A DNA stretch of 64,000 nucleotides, from the NCBI RefSeq assembly GCF_039652555.1, contig NZ_JBDJAF010000001.1, positions 1,550,001 through 1,614,000 of the forward strand, in the 5' to 3' direction. The DNA comes from Parafrigoribacterium mesophilum. Lineage in GTDB: Bacteria > Actinomycetota > Actinomycetes > Actinomycetales > Microbacteriaceae. Under the pieces are notes generated by a model. It ran no database searches and was not told the origin of the DNA. It saw nothing but the letters and a program-made list of their open reading frames with translations. Positions 30,143-38,569 of the stretch are shown here, in pieces; the stretch's first letter is position 1; every line of letters begins with the position of its first letter. The translations under genes and the position numbers were made by a program.

Positions 30143-32578
30143 ATGTCTTCCGAGTCTCCCTGGCGGGCAGAATGGATCTGGTGCGGGGAGAAACTGCCTC
30201 ACGCCAGAGCTTCACGATTCGGAGGACTGCCTCCCGCAGACGACTACGACAGGAAGGTACTCTTCCGTCGGCGGTTCAGCCTCACCGAGATCCCTGCCGC
30301 GGCACCCGTTTGGCTCACGTCCAACTCGCGCCACATTCTCTTCGTCAACGGCCATCAGGTACTCCGCGGACCGATTCGTTCGTCCGCGAGGCGCCTCTAC
30401 TACGATCACACGGACGTCCGCCGTTACCTCAACGAGGGCGAGAACACCTTCGCGGTCCTCGTGCGGTACTACGGCTTTGCGACGAGTTGGTGGGAGCCGA
30501 CACCGATGACCGGCGCCGCAGGCGCTGGCGGTCTCCTGCTCCAAGCTTCGCTTGGCGAAGGCACTATCGTCACGGACGCCACGTGGCGCACGCGCGATAG
30601 TTCAGTGTGGCAACGGCGACGTCCGCACAACGAACTGTCGCCACAGATCCCAGAGATTTTCGACGCCCGGCACTCCGACGCCGAGTGGACCAGCGCGGAC
30701 TTTGACGACTCGTCCTGGGAGTCAGCGAGCCTGCTGACGACGCACCAGTTGGGCCGCGTCTCATCCAGTAAGCCACCCTCCGAACCGTTCGGAAAATTGC
30801 TGGCGAATCCGCTCACGCCACCGGTCCCCTCCATTCGCAGGCCGCGCTCTGCCTGGCGCATCCCATCGGCCACCAGGTCGGACGACGCGATCGGGACATT
30901 GCGTGCAACGCTGTCGTCGGTTCCGATCGAACAGGGACCCGCGACGTCCCGGCAACCAGCACTGCCATCAAACGTCACGCGTGACGAGACGCTCGTGATC
31001 GATTTCGGCGCGATCGTGTCCGGCACCCTCTCATTCACCGTCGCGGCACACGAGAACGATCGTGTCGGTGTAACGCTCGTCGAAACACTGGCATCATATG
31101 CTCTCGACTCGGCGAACTACCTCGAGTACACCGCCCGGGGAACGCACGACGTCTACGAAAGTCTCGAATCCATGGGCGGCCGGTACGCCCTGGTGGCCGC
31201 GCTCGATGGCGAGCCCACGGTCACAGACTTGAGCGTGATCGAGCGCACAAGGCCAAGGCCGCCAGGATCCGGCTTCGACTCCGACGACGTCGGGCTGAAC
31301 CGGCTTTACTCTGTGGCCGTCCGAACCGTCGATCTCTGCTCCCGGGATGCGTATATGGATTGCCCAACGCGCGAGCAGCGAGCCTGGGTCGGGGATTCGG
31401 TGATCCACCAGTCCGTCGACCTGACCTGTAACCCGGACTGGTCGTTGGCGATCCACAACGTGCAACTTCTCGCGGCGCCGCGAAGCGATGGACTGCTTCC
31501 GATGGCTGCCGCAGCTGACTTCGCCAGTCGCGATCTGGTGACAATCCCCGACGCGACGCTGCATTGGACTCGATCAGTGCACAATATCTATCGGTACACC
31601 GGTGATCGCGCGCTCGTCTCCCGGCTTCTCCCGGTCTTCGAATCAGCGCTGCGATGGTTCGAGCCATTTCAGGGCGACGACGGGCTACTGCACGACATCA
31701 CCGGTTGGGTGCTCATCGACTGGGCGCCCACCGAGGTCGACGGCGCGGTCGCGTCGCTCAACGGGCTGTGGGGAAGAGCCCTGCTCGACTTCGCAGAAAT
31801 CGCCGATTGGCTCGGTGACAGCGGACGATCGGCCTGGGCCCGTGCCGCACACCAGCGGCTCAGGTACGGCTTCGAGCGGTTCTGGGACCCGCAACGGGAA
31901 ATCTATGTCGATTCACTGCTGGAGGACAAGCGAAGTCGACGACTCTCCGAACACGCCAACTCGGCAGCTGTGACCGGTGGACTCGTGCCCGAGTCCCGGT
32001 GGCCGCGCATCGCGGAAATACTGCTCGATCGTGAGCGCGTTGTCGATGCCGCATCGAGAATGCCGGCCGCCGAGCCTTCGACCTTCTTCCGGAGGGTGCT
32101 GGCGCTTCGTCAGCAGCCGAACTGGGACATCGAGCGGGAACTGGTGGCCGCCCAGCCGTTCTTTCGCTACATCGTGCATGACGCGATCGCGGCGATGGGC
32201 CGAGCGGATGCGCTGGCGGGGCTCCTGCACGATTGGGACGCGATGCTCGAATCCGGACCGAGCGCGCTGCGCGAAGTCTGGCGCGGCCAGTCCTACGCCC
32301 ACGGCTGGTCCGCAACTCCGGCACGGGATCTCATCCGGTATGTCGCAGGGATCACGCCTGGCTCGCCCGGTTACGAGAATGTGCGGGTCGCGCCCATGCT
32401 CGGAGCGCTTCACCGCCTCGATGCGGCTGCCCCGTCGCCACATGGGCCCATCCGGGTGGCCGTCGCGGATGGGTCGCTGTCCGTCACCTCACCGAAACCG
32501 GTGACCCTTGTCCGACCGGACGGAGCGGTGGAGGAGCTTCCGGCCGGAACCTCCGTGGTTGCGTGGCCCCATCCGTAG
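30143..32578 (+). CDS. Alpha-L-rhamnosidase (GH78)
   Basis: An 811-residue enzyme that removes terminal L-rhamnose from rhamnosides. It has the N-terminal carbohydrate-binding-like domain (WIWCGEKLPHARASRFGG), a beta-sandwich and the (alpha/alpha)6 barrel with the GH78 signature MDCPTREQRAWVGDSVIHQS near residue 405; the Glu of the DxxxREQR element is the usual general acid. There is no signal peptide, so substrate must be imported, in line with the Opp-type transporter nearby. It ends 28 bases from the convergent LacI gene. Confidence 0.92.
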   Translation: MSSESPWRAEWIWCGEKLPHARASRFGGLPPADDYDRKVLFRRRFSLTEIPAAAPVWLTSNSRHILFVNGHQVLRGPIRSSARRLYYDHTDVRRYLNEGENTFAVLVRYYGFATSWWEPTPMTGAAGAGGLLLQASLGEGTIVTDATWRTRDSSVWQRRRPHNELSPQIPEIFDARHSDAEWTSADFDDSSWESASLLTTHQLGRVSSSKPPSEPFGKLLANPLTPPVPSIRRPRSAWRIPSATRSDDAIGTLRATLSSVPIEQGPATSRQPALPSNVTRDETLVIDFGAIVSGTLSFTVAAHENDRVGVTLVETLASYALDSANYLEYTARGTHDVYESLESMGGRYALVAALDGEPTVTDLSVIERTRPRPPGSGFDSDDVGLNRLYSVAVRTVDLCSRDAYMDCPTREQRAWVGDSVIHQSVDLTCNPDWSLAIHNVQLLAAPRSDGLLPMAAAADFASRDLVTIPDATLHWTRSVHNIYRYTGDRALVSRLLPVFESALRWFEPFQGDDGLLHDITGWVLIDWAPTEVDGAVASLNGLWGRALLDFAEIADWLGDSGRSAWARAAHQRLRYGFERFWDPQREIYVDSLLEDKRSRRLSEHANSAAVTGGLVPESRWPRIAEILLDRERVVDAASRMPAAEPSTFFRRVLALRQQPNWDIERELVAAQPFFRYIVHDAIAAMGRADALAGLLHDWDAMLESGPSALREVWRGQSYAHGWSATPARDLIRYVAGITPGSPGYENVRVAPMLGALHRLDAAAPSPHGPIRVAVADGSLSVTSPKPVTLVRPDGAVEELPAGTSVVAWPHP

Positions 32579-32606
32579 TTCGACGTTGGAGGCGGCGAGG
32601 CTCCCG

Positions 32607-33614
32607 CTAGGCGACCGTTGAACCGCGCACGACAAGCTCGGGCTGAAGAACGAGGTGCTCGTGCTGGAAGCCCGGACCGTCTGCGGCTTCGCGCATGAGG
32701 AGGTCAACACCGACGTAGCCCATGTGCGTACTCGGCTGGCGGATCGATGACAACGGCACTACGGCGGCGCTCGCGAAATCGATGTCGTCGTAGCCGATGA
32801 GAGCGATATCCTCTGGCACTCGGATGTTGCCGTGCATGACAAGACCCTGAAGCACGCCGATCGCCAGAAGGTCGTTTGCGGCGAACACTGCGTCCGGACG
32901 ATCGGTTAGCTCTCTCGAGCCGATCGCTGTTCCGACCACGCGACCCTGGACCACCGACATCGACTGGACGAAAACGTACTCCAGCGTTGCGTCCGGCTGA
33001 CCGGCCACGGCCTTGCGGGCACCAGCAAGACGGTCGGCGACCTGACGGATGGAGCCGGGACCGCCGACGAACGCCAGTCGGCGGCGACCGGTGTTCAGCA
33101 AATGCTGTGCCGCGAGGAAGCCTCCTGCGACATCGTCGACCGAAACCGAGGAAAGGTCCTTGCGATCGGTCGCGCGGTCCACGAGCACCACTGGAGTGCC
33201 ATAATTCCTGATCCTGTCGAGGAAAGTCAGGTCGTCACCGACCGGTGTGACGAGGAGTCCGTGCACCCGTTGCTCCTCGAACAGTTCGAGGTAGCTCAGC
33301 TCTCTGTGAGAGTTCGTATCGCTGTTGCCCAGAAGCAACGTCATCCCGGCAGCGGCGGCACGGTCTTCGGCGCCGCGGGCGACATCAGTGAAAAAGGGGT
33401 TTCCGATATCGAGCACGAGCATGCCGATGCTGCGGCTCTTCCCCGCCCTCAACTGTCGGGCGGCCTCGTTACGGATGAAGCCCAGACGGGAGATCGCCGC
33501 TTGGACCTGTGCGACGGTAGCCGGCGAGACGATCTCAGGGCGATTGAGAACGTTCGAAACCGTGCCGACCGAAACGGATGCCGCGGCAGCCACCTCACGG
33601 ATGCTCACCGCCAT
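32607..33614 (-). CDS. LacI-family transcriptional regulator of the rhamnoside locus
   Basis: A 335-residue regulator. The N-terminal helix-turn-helix reads VSIREVAAAASVSVGTVSNV with the hinge helix following (AARQLRAGKS), then a periplasmic-binding-like effector domain (IGMLVLDIGNPFFTDVARGA). It most likely represses the surrounding genes until an L-rhamnose-derived ligand is present. Operators matching its family (palindromes with central CG) lie upstream of the rhamnosidase, the importer and rhaI, and a related perfect palindrome TGAAAGCTTTCA lies 35 bases before its own start. Confidence 0.93.
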   Translation of the reverse strand: MAVSIREVAAAASVSVGTVSNVLNRPEIVSPATVAQVQAAISRLGFIRNEAARQLRAGKSRSIGMLVLDIGNPFFTDVARGAEDRAAAAGMTLLLGNSDTNSHRELSYLELFEEQRVHGLLVTPVGDDLTFLDRIRNYGTPVVLVDRATDRKDLSSVSVDDVAGGFLAAQHLLNTGRRRLAFVGGPGSIRQVADRLAGARKAVAGQPDATLEYVFVQSMSVVQGRVVGTAIGSRELTDRPDAVFAANDLLAIGVLQGLVMHGNIRVPEDIALIGYDDIDFASAAVVPLSSIRQPSTHMGYVGVDLLMREAADGPGFQHEHLVLQPELVVRGSTVA

Positions 33615-33648
33615 GCCGATTCCTTCACGGTTCCGTGGACTCCATCAC

Positions 33649-33660
33649 TGAAAGCTTTCA
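33649..33660 (-). promoter_or_regulatory. Perfect palindrome upstream of the LacI gene, possible autoregulatory site
   Basis: TGAAAGCTTTCA is a perfect 12-bp palindrome 35 bases before the LacI-family start. It shares the TGAA...TTCA arms with the other operators but has AGCT instead of ACGA in the centre. Confidence 0.5.
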
Positions 33661-33713
33661 ACCAAGAATAGAACGTTTGTGCCAGAGCGCTAACCGCGCT
33701 CGCCGTCGCGGCT

Positions 33714-34904
33714 TCACGCGCCTTGAGCCACACCGAAGACGAGTTCGGCGAAACGCAGCCCGATGTGGCGCTGCGCCTCCGGGTCCGGATGCAGCCCGTC
33801 CCGCATGGGCATCGACAGGAACTCCCGGCGACCGTAGAGTTCACGACCGTCCAGGTAGTGGAGGTTCGGATCGTCCACGGACCGCGAAGCGACGATTTGT
33901 TCAAGAAGGTCGCGGGTGAGCGAGAGACTCAGTCGGCCGCGCACGATGTCCTCAGGCAGCCCCGAAGTCGTCGCATGCCGGGCGCCCGGCTCACCAACGA
34001 CAGTTGTCGGCCCCGGGCGGTCTTCGACGATCGGACACAGGACGGACGAGATCACCCAGATCGGCGTCTCGGGGTGCCGCTCCCGGACGGTGTCGAGAAA
34101 CGAGTTCACCGCCGGAACAAACGTGCGCGCGCGGAAGCCGTCGTGATTGACGATGTTGATCCCTATCTTGAGAGAGATCACGTCGACGCCATGGTCCCGG
34201 ATTGCCGTTGCGACAAACGGGTCGAGCATCGCGTTCCCGCTGAAGCCTAAATTTGTGAGGTTCACACCGGCGGCGACCGCGGCGACCGCCGGCCAGGTTC
34301 CGGTGGGGCGCTGGGCATTCATCCCGTGGCTGATCGAGCTGCCATAGTGCAGCCAGGTGCGGCGGGTGTCCTGGAACGCCGCAAGAGGAGCGTCGGCACG
34401 CAGAGACTGAACTACGACCTCGACGTCATGGGGCAGCCAGATTTCGAGGAACTTGTCGCGGTCGGTGAGCCCGCTGAAGAGGACAGTCACGGGGGCTGCT
34501 GAGGCAACCGTTGACGTGTTGGTCACGATGTCGGCAGTGCGCAAGCCGCCAGTGCGAACAAGGAACTCGGAGTGGAGCGTGCCGTCGACCACAAGGTCGA
34601 ATTGGCCGTAGGAGCGCACGGGCTCGTCCGGGAACAACGTCAATGCGGTCGTCGAGACGACGAGTTCGATTTGAGTCGCACGAGACCACAGGGCGAGCCG
34701 GACTCCGGAGGGCTGAGCCTCAACAACCCGGAAGAACTCCGTATGAATGCGCCGGAGTGCGTGCTTCGGAAGCCGATGAAACACCAGCCCGCGAGGCGTC
34801 TGTTCCGCATGATCGGCCCCGAGAACCGTGACGTATCCGTCTCCCACCCCGATTACCGGCCACAGTTTGCTGACGGTGCTAGGGATCCCGTCCGAATCAC
34901 GCAT
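33714..34904 (-). CDS. SGNH/GDSL-family hydrolase
   Basis: A 396-residue protein with a C-terminal SGNH esterase domain: nucleophile block LHYGSSISHGMNA, the Gly block LGFSGNAMLD, the Asn block SLKIGINIVN and the catalytic DGLHPD near the end. The first 170 residues form a beta-rich domain of unknown role. The start overlaps the oppF-like gene by eight bases, so it is the last gene of the importer operon. A likely role is removal of acetyl groups from imported rhamno-oligosaccharides, as rhamnogalacturonan acetylesterases do; that is inference. No signal peptide. Confidence 0.85.
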   Translation of the reverse strand: MRDSDGIPSTVSKLWPVIGVGDGYVTVLGADHAEQTPRGLVFHRLPKHALRRIHTEFFRVVEAQPSGVRLALWSRATQIELVVSTTALTLFPDEPVRSYGQFDLVVDGTLHSEFLVRTGGLRTADIVTNTSTVASAAPVTVLFSGLTDRDKFLEIWLPHDVEVVVQSLRADAPLAAFQDTRRTWLHYGSSISHGMNAQRPTGTWPAVAAVAAGVNLTNLGFSGNAMLDPFVATAIRDHGVDVISLKIGINIVNHDGFRARTFVPAVNSFLDTVRERHPETPIWVISSVLCPIVEDRPGPTTVVGEPGARHATTSGLPEDIVRGRLSLSLTRDLLEQIVASRSVDDPNLHYLDGRELYGRREFLSMPMRDGLHPDPEAQRHIGLRFAELVFGVAQGA

Positions 34905-35766
34905 TGACGGCGTCCTCCGCGTTGCGCAACAAGTTCTCGCTCAGGAGGCGACGGGCTTGCCTGCGCTTGCGCTGCTCGTCGGGATCCGAGACAGGAGCGG
35001 CAAGCAGGAGCTTCTTCGTGTAATTGTGCGTCGGGGCGTTGATGATCTCGGCGGTATCGCCTTGCTCGACGATCACCCCCTGGTACATCACCGCCACTCG
35101 ATGGCAGACCGCGCGTACTACCGATAGGTCATGAGTGATCACGAGCAACGCGACACCGGTGCGTTCTTGAATCTCTACAAGCAGGTCGAGCACACGCGCC
35201 TGGGTCGAGAGGTCCAGCGCGCTCACCGGCTCATCGCACACGATGAGGCGCGGCTCGAGCGCGAGGGCGCGCGCGATGGCGATGCGCTGGCGTTGCCCGC
35301 CGGAGAACTCGCTGGGGAACCGCTGCGACGCGTCGGAGGGCAACCCGACCCGATCGAGGAGTTCGCGGATGCGGATCCGTGCCTCGCTGCGGCCAATTCC
35401 TGCGGCTCGAAGCGGCTCGGAGAGGATGTCGGAGACGAGAAGCGCTGGGTTGAGTGAGGAATAGGGATCCTGGAACACCACCTGGATTTCCTTGGCCAGA
35501 CCGCGTCGCTGCTTTCGGGAAACGCGCGTGATGTTGCGGCCGTCGTACACAATCCGGCCGGAGGCGACGGGCACGAGGCCGAGAATGCTGCGTCCGAGCG
35601 TCGTCTTACCCGACCCCGACTCGCCGACGAGGCCCAGCGTCTCCCCGGCACGGATCTGTAATGAGATGCCGTGCAGTACGCGATTGGCAGGACGGCGCCA
35701 TCCGCGTGCTCGGTACTCCACCTCAAGGTCGTGGACACTCAGCAGTACGTCGTGTTCGCGGCTCAT
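34897..35766 (-). CDS. Opp-type ABC transporter ATP-binding protein (OppF-like)
   Basis: 289 residues with Walker A GLVGESGSGKTTLGRS, signature FSGGQRQRIAIARALA and Walker B RLIVCDEPVSALD. The C-terminal part matches the oligopeptide-transporter ATPase extension. It pairs with the ATPase half of the fused protein upstream, overlapping its gene by four bases. Together they would power import across the inner membrane. Context suggests rhamnosides rather than peptides. Confidence 0.92.
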   Translation of the reverse strand: MSREHDVLLSVHDLEVEYRARGWRRPANRVLHGISLQIRAGETLGLVGESGSGKTTLGRSILGLVPVASGRIVYDGRNITRVSRKQRRGLAKEIQVVFQDPYSSLNPALLVSDILSEPLRAAGIGRSEARIRIRELLDRVGLPSDASQRFPSEFSGGQRQRIAIARALALEPRLIVCDEPVSALDLSTQARVLDLLVEIQERTGVALLVITHDLSVVRAVCHRVAVMYQGVIVEQGDTAEIINAPTHNYTKKLLLAAPVSDPDEQRKRRQARRLLSENLLRNAEDAVNA

Positions 35767-37535
35767 CTCGTTTCCTCCGCCCGGGTCGCCAGAGGCGCAC
35801 GAATCGGAGCATGATCCAGCACCGAGGACAGCAGCAACTGAGTGTAGGGATGTTTCGGCGCGCCCATGAGGGCCCGAGTCTCGCCGGTCTCCACAATCTC
35901 TCCGTCCCTCATCACCGCAACCCGGTCGCAGATATCGGCAACGACTCCGAAATTGTGCGTCACGAGCACCATAGCCATCGACCGCTCCTGCTGAAGGTCG
36001 CGCAGCAGATCGAGGACCTCAGCCTGCACGGTGACGTCGAGCGCGGTTGTCGGTTCATCGGCAATGAGCAACTCCGGATCACACGACACCGCGATCGCGA
36101 TGAGCACTCGCTGCGCCATGCCGCCCGACAGCTGGTGCGGGTAGAAGTTGTACACGCGCTCCGGTTGGTTGATGTTCACGCGCGCGAGCAGGGCGAGCCC
36201 ACGCTGACGGGTCTCAGCCTTGGTGAGCCCGAGTTTCTTGCGCATGGCGAAGCCGAATTGCTGGCCAACGGTGAAGGCCGGATCGAGGTTTGACATCGGC
36301 TCCTGCGGAACGTACGCGATCGTCGTGCCGCGCAGGGTGTTCAACTGCGCCTGGGAGAGCCCGAGCACCGGGCGCCCGCCAACGGTGATCCGGCCGGAGG
36401 AAACGATGGCCTCGTCGGGGAGGAGCCCGAGTATGGCGAACGCGGTCTGTGACTTGCCAGAACCGCTCTCGCCGACGAGTCCGACTACCTCGCCTCGGTC
36501 GACCTGCAGCCCGACGTTGTTGACGACCGTCCGCACCTCGCTCGAGGACAACGGGTATCCGATCGAGAGGTTCTCGACGGTGAGGAAGGCGCGGGAGTTT
36601 CCCGGCAGGGCGGACCGCGCCGGGTCTTCCCCACGGGAACTGACCCGGCGCGCACGATGGCTGCGCGGGTTTCCCAGCGTGTCGCGCACGGCATTGCTGA
36701 GCAGAACGAAGGCGAGCACCGTGAGCACGATGGCCAGGGCGGGCCACAGGATCGCCAGCGGAGAAATGTACAGCGCGTTGAACGAATCCTGAAGCATCCC
36801 TCCCCAGGTGGGGCTCTCGGGACTGCCGAGTCCGATGAACTCCAGACTGGCCTGGATCACCAGCGCGAATCCGGCAACGTAGGCCATCTCGATGATGATG
36901 GGTGCACGCACGACAACGAGCACGTGCTTGCCGATGATGCGGGAATCGGAGAGCCCCGATACTTTCGCCGCGTCGACGTAAAGCTCGTTCTTGACGGAGA
37001 TGACGACGTTACGGACCAGCCGGAAGTACACCGGCGTGAACAGGAACCCCACGACGATCATGCTCAGGACCGTCGAGGGGCCGGCGACCACGTAGAAGGC
37101 AATCAGGACGATAATGCCGGGGACCGACTGGAGCAGGTTGGAGAGCCAGGCGCCGACGGCATCGATCACTCGACCGTAGTACCCGGCTATCAGCCCTGTG
37201 CTCACGCCCAGCGCCGTGGCCACCGCCACGGCGATTGCCGCACCACCGATCGTGTTCGCGGTGGAGAACATGAGCCGGCTCAGGATATCCCGGCCGGCGC
37301 GGTCCCCGCCGAGGATGAAGTCGGACTGGAAGGGAGTGATGTTGACAAATTCGAGCACCGTGTAGTTCGGATCAAACGGGGCCAGTGTCGCCCCGAAGAA
37401 TGCGAAGAACAGCGCGGTGAGAAGGATCAGTGTGGCAATGATAACCGTCGGCATCACGACGAGGCGTCGCATCGTTCCGACGCGGGCGAAGGTCCTGACG
37501 TCAACCGTCGGCGGGAGGCCCAGTTCGGCGCTCAT
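35763..37535 (-). CDS. Fused Opp-type permease and ATP-binding protein (OppC-OppD fusion)
   Basis: 590 residues joining two subunits. Residues about 1-290 are an OppC-type permease with about six membrane segments and the EAA loop region (AAKVSGLSDSRIIGKHVLV). After a linker (about 295-325), residues 325-590 are an OppD-type ATPase: GLVGESGSGKSQTAFAILGL, LSGGMAQRVLIAIAV, LLIADEPTTALD. Such permease/ATPase fusions are known in actinobacterial Opp transporters and fix the stoichiometry. Overlaps of four bases on both sides show tight operon organisation. No frameshift is involved; the fusion is continuous. Confidence 0.93.
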   Translation of the reverse strand: MSAELGLPPTVDVRTFARVGTMRRLVVMPTVIIATLILLTALFFAFFGATLAPFDPNYTVLEFVNITPFQSDFILGGDRAGRDILSRLMFSTANTIGGAAIAVAVATALGVSTGLIAGYYGRVIDAVGAWLSNLLQSVPGIIVLIAFYVVAGPSTVLSMIVVGFLFTPVYFRLVRNVVISVKNELYVDAAKVSGLSDSRIIGKHVLVVVRAPIIIEMAYVAGFALVIQASLEFIGLGSPESPTWGGMLQDSFNALYISPLAILWPALAIVLTVLAFVLLSNAVRDTLGNPRSHRARRVSSRGEDPARSALPGNSRAFLTVENLSIGYPLSSSEVRTVVNNVGLQVDRGEVVGLVGESGSGKSQTAFAILGLLPDEAIVSSGRITVGGRPVLGLSQAQLNTLRGTTIAYVPQEPMSNLDPAFTVGQQFGFAMRKKLGLTKAETRQRGLALLARVNINQPERVYNFYPHQLSGGMAQRVLIAIAVSCDPELLIADEPTTALDVTVQAEVLDLLRDLQQERSMAMVLVTHNFGVVADICDRVAVMRDGEIVETGETRALMGAPKHPYTQLLLSSVLDHAPIRAPLATRAEETR

Positions 37536-38473
37536 CGGCTATTCGCTTTCGGGTTGGCCCACATGATGGTGAGGTCCACGACAATGTTGACTACGACCAC
37601 CGCCACAACGGTGAAGAGCACGGTGCCCATGATCACCGGGATATCCGACTTGAGCGCAGCATCGATGATGAGGGTCCCCAGCCCAGGCAGCGCAAACACG
37701 CGCTCGATCACCACCGCGCCGCCGAGCAGGCCGATGAACTGCAGCGCAAGGATTGTGAGGCCGGGGGCGCTCGCGTTCTTCAGCGCGTGGCGCAGGTAGA
37801 TCGCCGAGGTCGGAATACCACGGCTGCGCAGCGTGCGGATGTAGTCCTCGCGCATCACGTCGCGCACCGCGCCCCGCACCTGCTGGGACGCGGAGGCGAT
37901 GGTGCCGACCGCCAGCGCCGTGACGGGAAGGATGAGCGACGTTATCCATTTCTCCAGCGACCTGCCCGGTGGGACATAGCCTGTTGCCGGAAGTAAATGG
38001 AGGTTGAGCGAGAAGATCACGATCAGAACAATCGCAATGAGGAAATGTGGTGTCGCGAACCCGAAAACCCCAAAGATCCGAAGCGAGGAGTCGATCCAGC
38101 CTCCTTTGTAGGCGCTGAGCAGACCGATCACGACGGCAAAAATCAGGGTGAGGAGGAGTGTGAAGCACACCAGCGTCAGGGTGACCGGAATTCGCAGCGT
38201 CAGCGTCTCGAATACCGACCTGCTGTCGCTGAACGAGTGTCCCAAATCGCCACGCAGCATGTTGCCGAACCAGCCGAAGAACTGAACCGGAAGCGACTCG
38301 TGGAGCCCCAGCTGTTCTGCGCGGTTGTAGACCTCCTCCTGGGTCGCGTTCGGCCCCAGGATGAGCCGGGCCACTCGATCGCCGTCGCCGTAGACGAGCG
38401 TGAAGGTCACGGCGGCGACTACGGCGATGAGCACGATGCCTGCCGCTATCCGTCGGGCGAGGAATACGAGCAT
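37532..38473 (-). CDS. Opp-type ABC transporter permease (OppB-like)
   Basis: 313 residues, about six membrane segments starting LVFLARRIAAGIVLIAVVAA, with the binding-protein-dependent transport motif REDYIRTLRSRGIPTSAIYL for ATPase contact. It forms the channel with the OppC half of the fusion. A strong hairpin separates it from the solute-binding protein gene upstream, which may lower its expression relative to that gene. Confidence 0.93.
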   Translation of the reverse strand: MLVFLARRIAAGIVLIAVVAAVTFTLVYGDGDRVARLILGPNATQEEVYNRAEQLGLHESLPVQFFGWFGNMLRGDLGHSFSDSRSVFETLTLRIPVTLTLVCFTLLLTLIFAVVIGLLSAYKGGWIDSSLRIFGVFGFATPHFLIAIVLIVIFSLNLHLLPATGYVPPGRSLEKWITSLILPVTALAVGTIASASQQVRGAVRDVMREDYIRTLRSRGIPTSAIYLRHALKNASAPGLTILALQFIGLLGGAVVIERVFALPGLGTLIIDAALKSDIPVIMGTVLFTVVAVVVVNIVVDLTIMWANPKANSR

Positions 38474-38498
38474 TGAGATTTCCTAGAGCTTTTGACGA

Positions 38499-38535
38499 GC
38501 GGTGTGCCACCTGACAATTTCAGGCGGCACACCGC
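38499..38535 (-). terminator. Strong stem-loop between binding protein and permease genes
   Basis: GCGGTGTGCC (38499-38508) pairs with GGCACACCGC (38526-38535), and inside it CCTGA pairs with TCAGG around a 5-base loop: about 15 base pairs with one mismatch. No U-run follows on the transcribed strand. It is probably an attenuating terminator or an mRNA-stabilising 3' hairpin that raises the yield of binding protein over permease. Confidence 0.7.
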
Positions 38536-38569
38536 GCCGCGCTGAATGCGGTTCCCCGCATCCGAGCGT

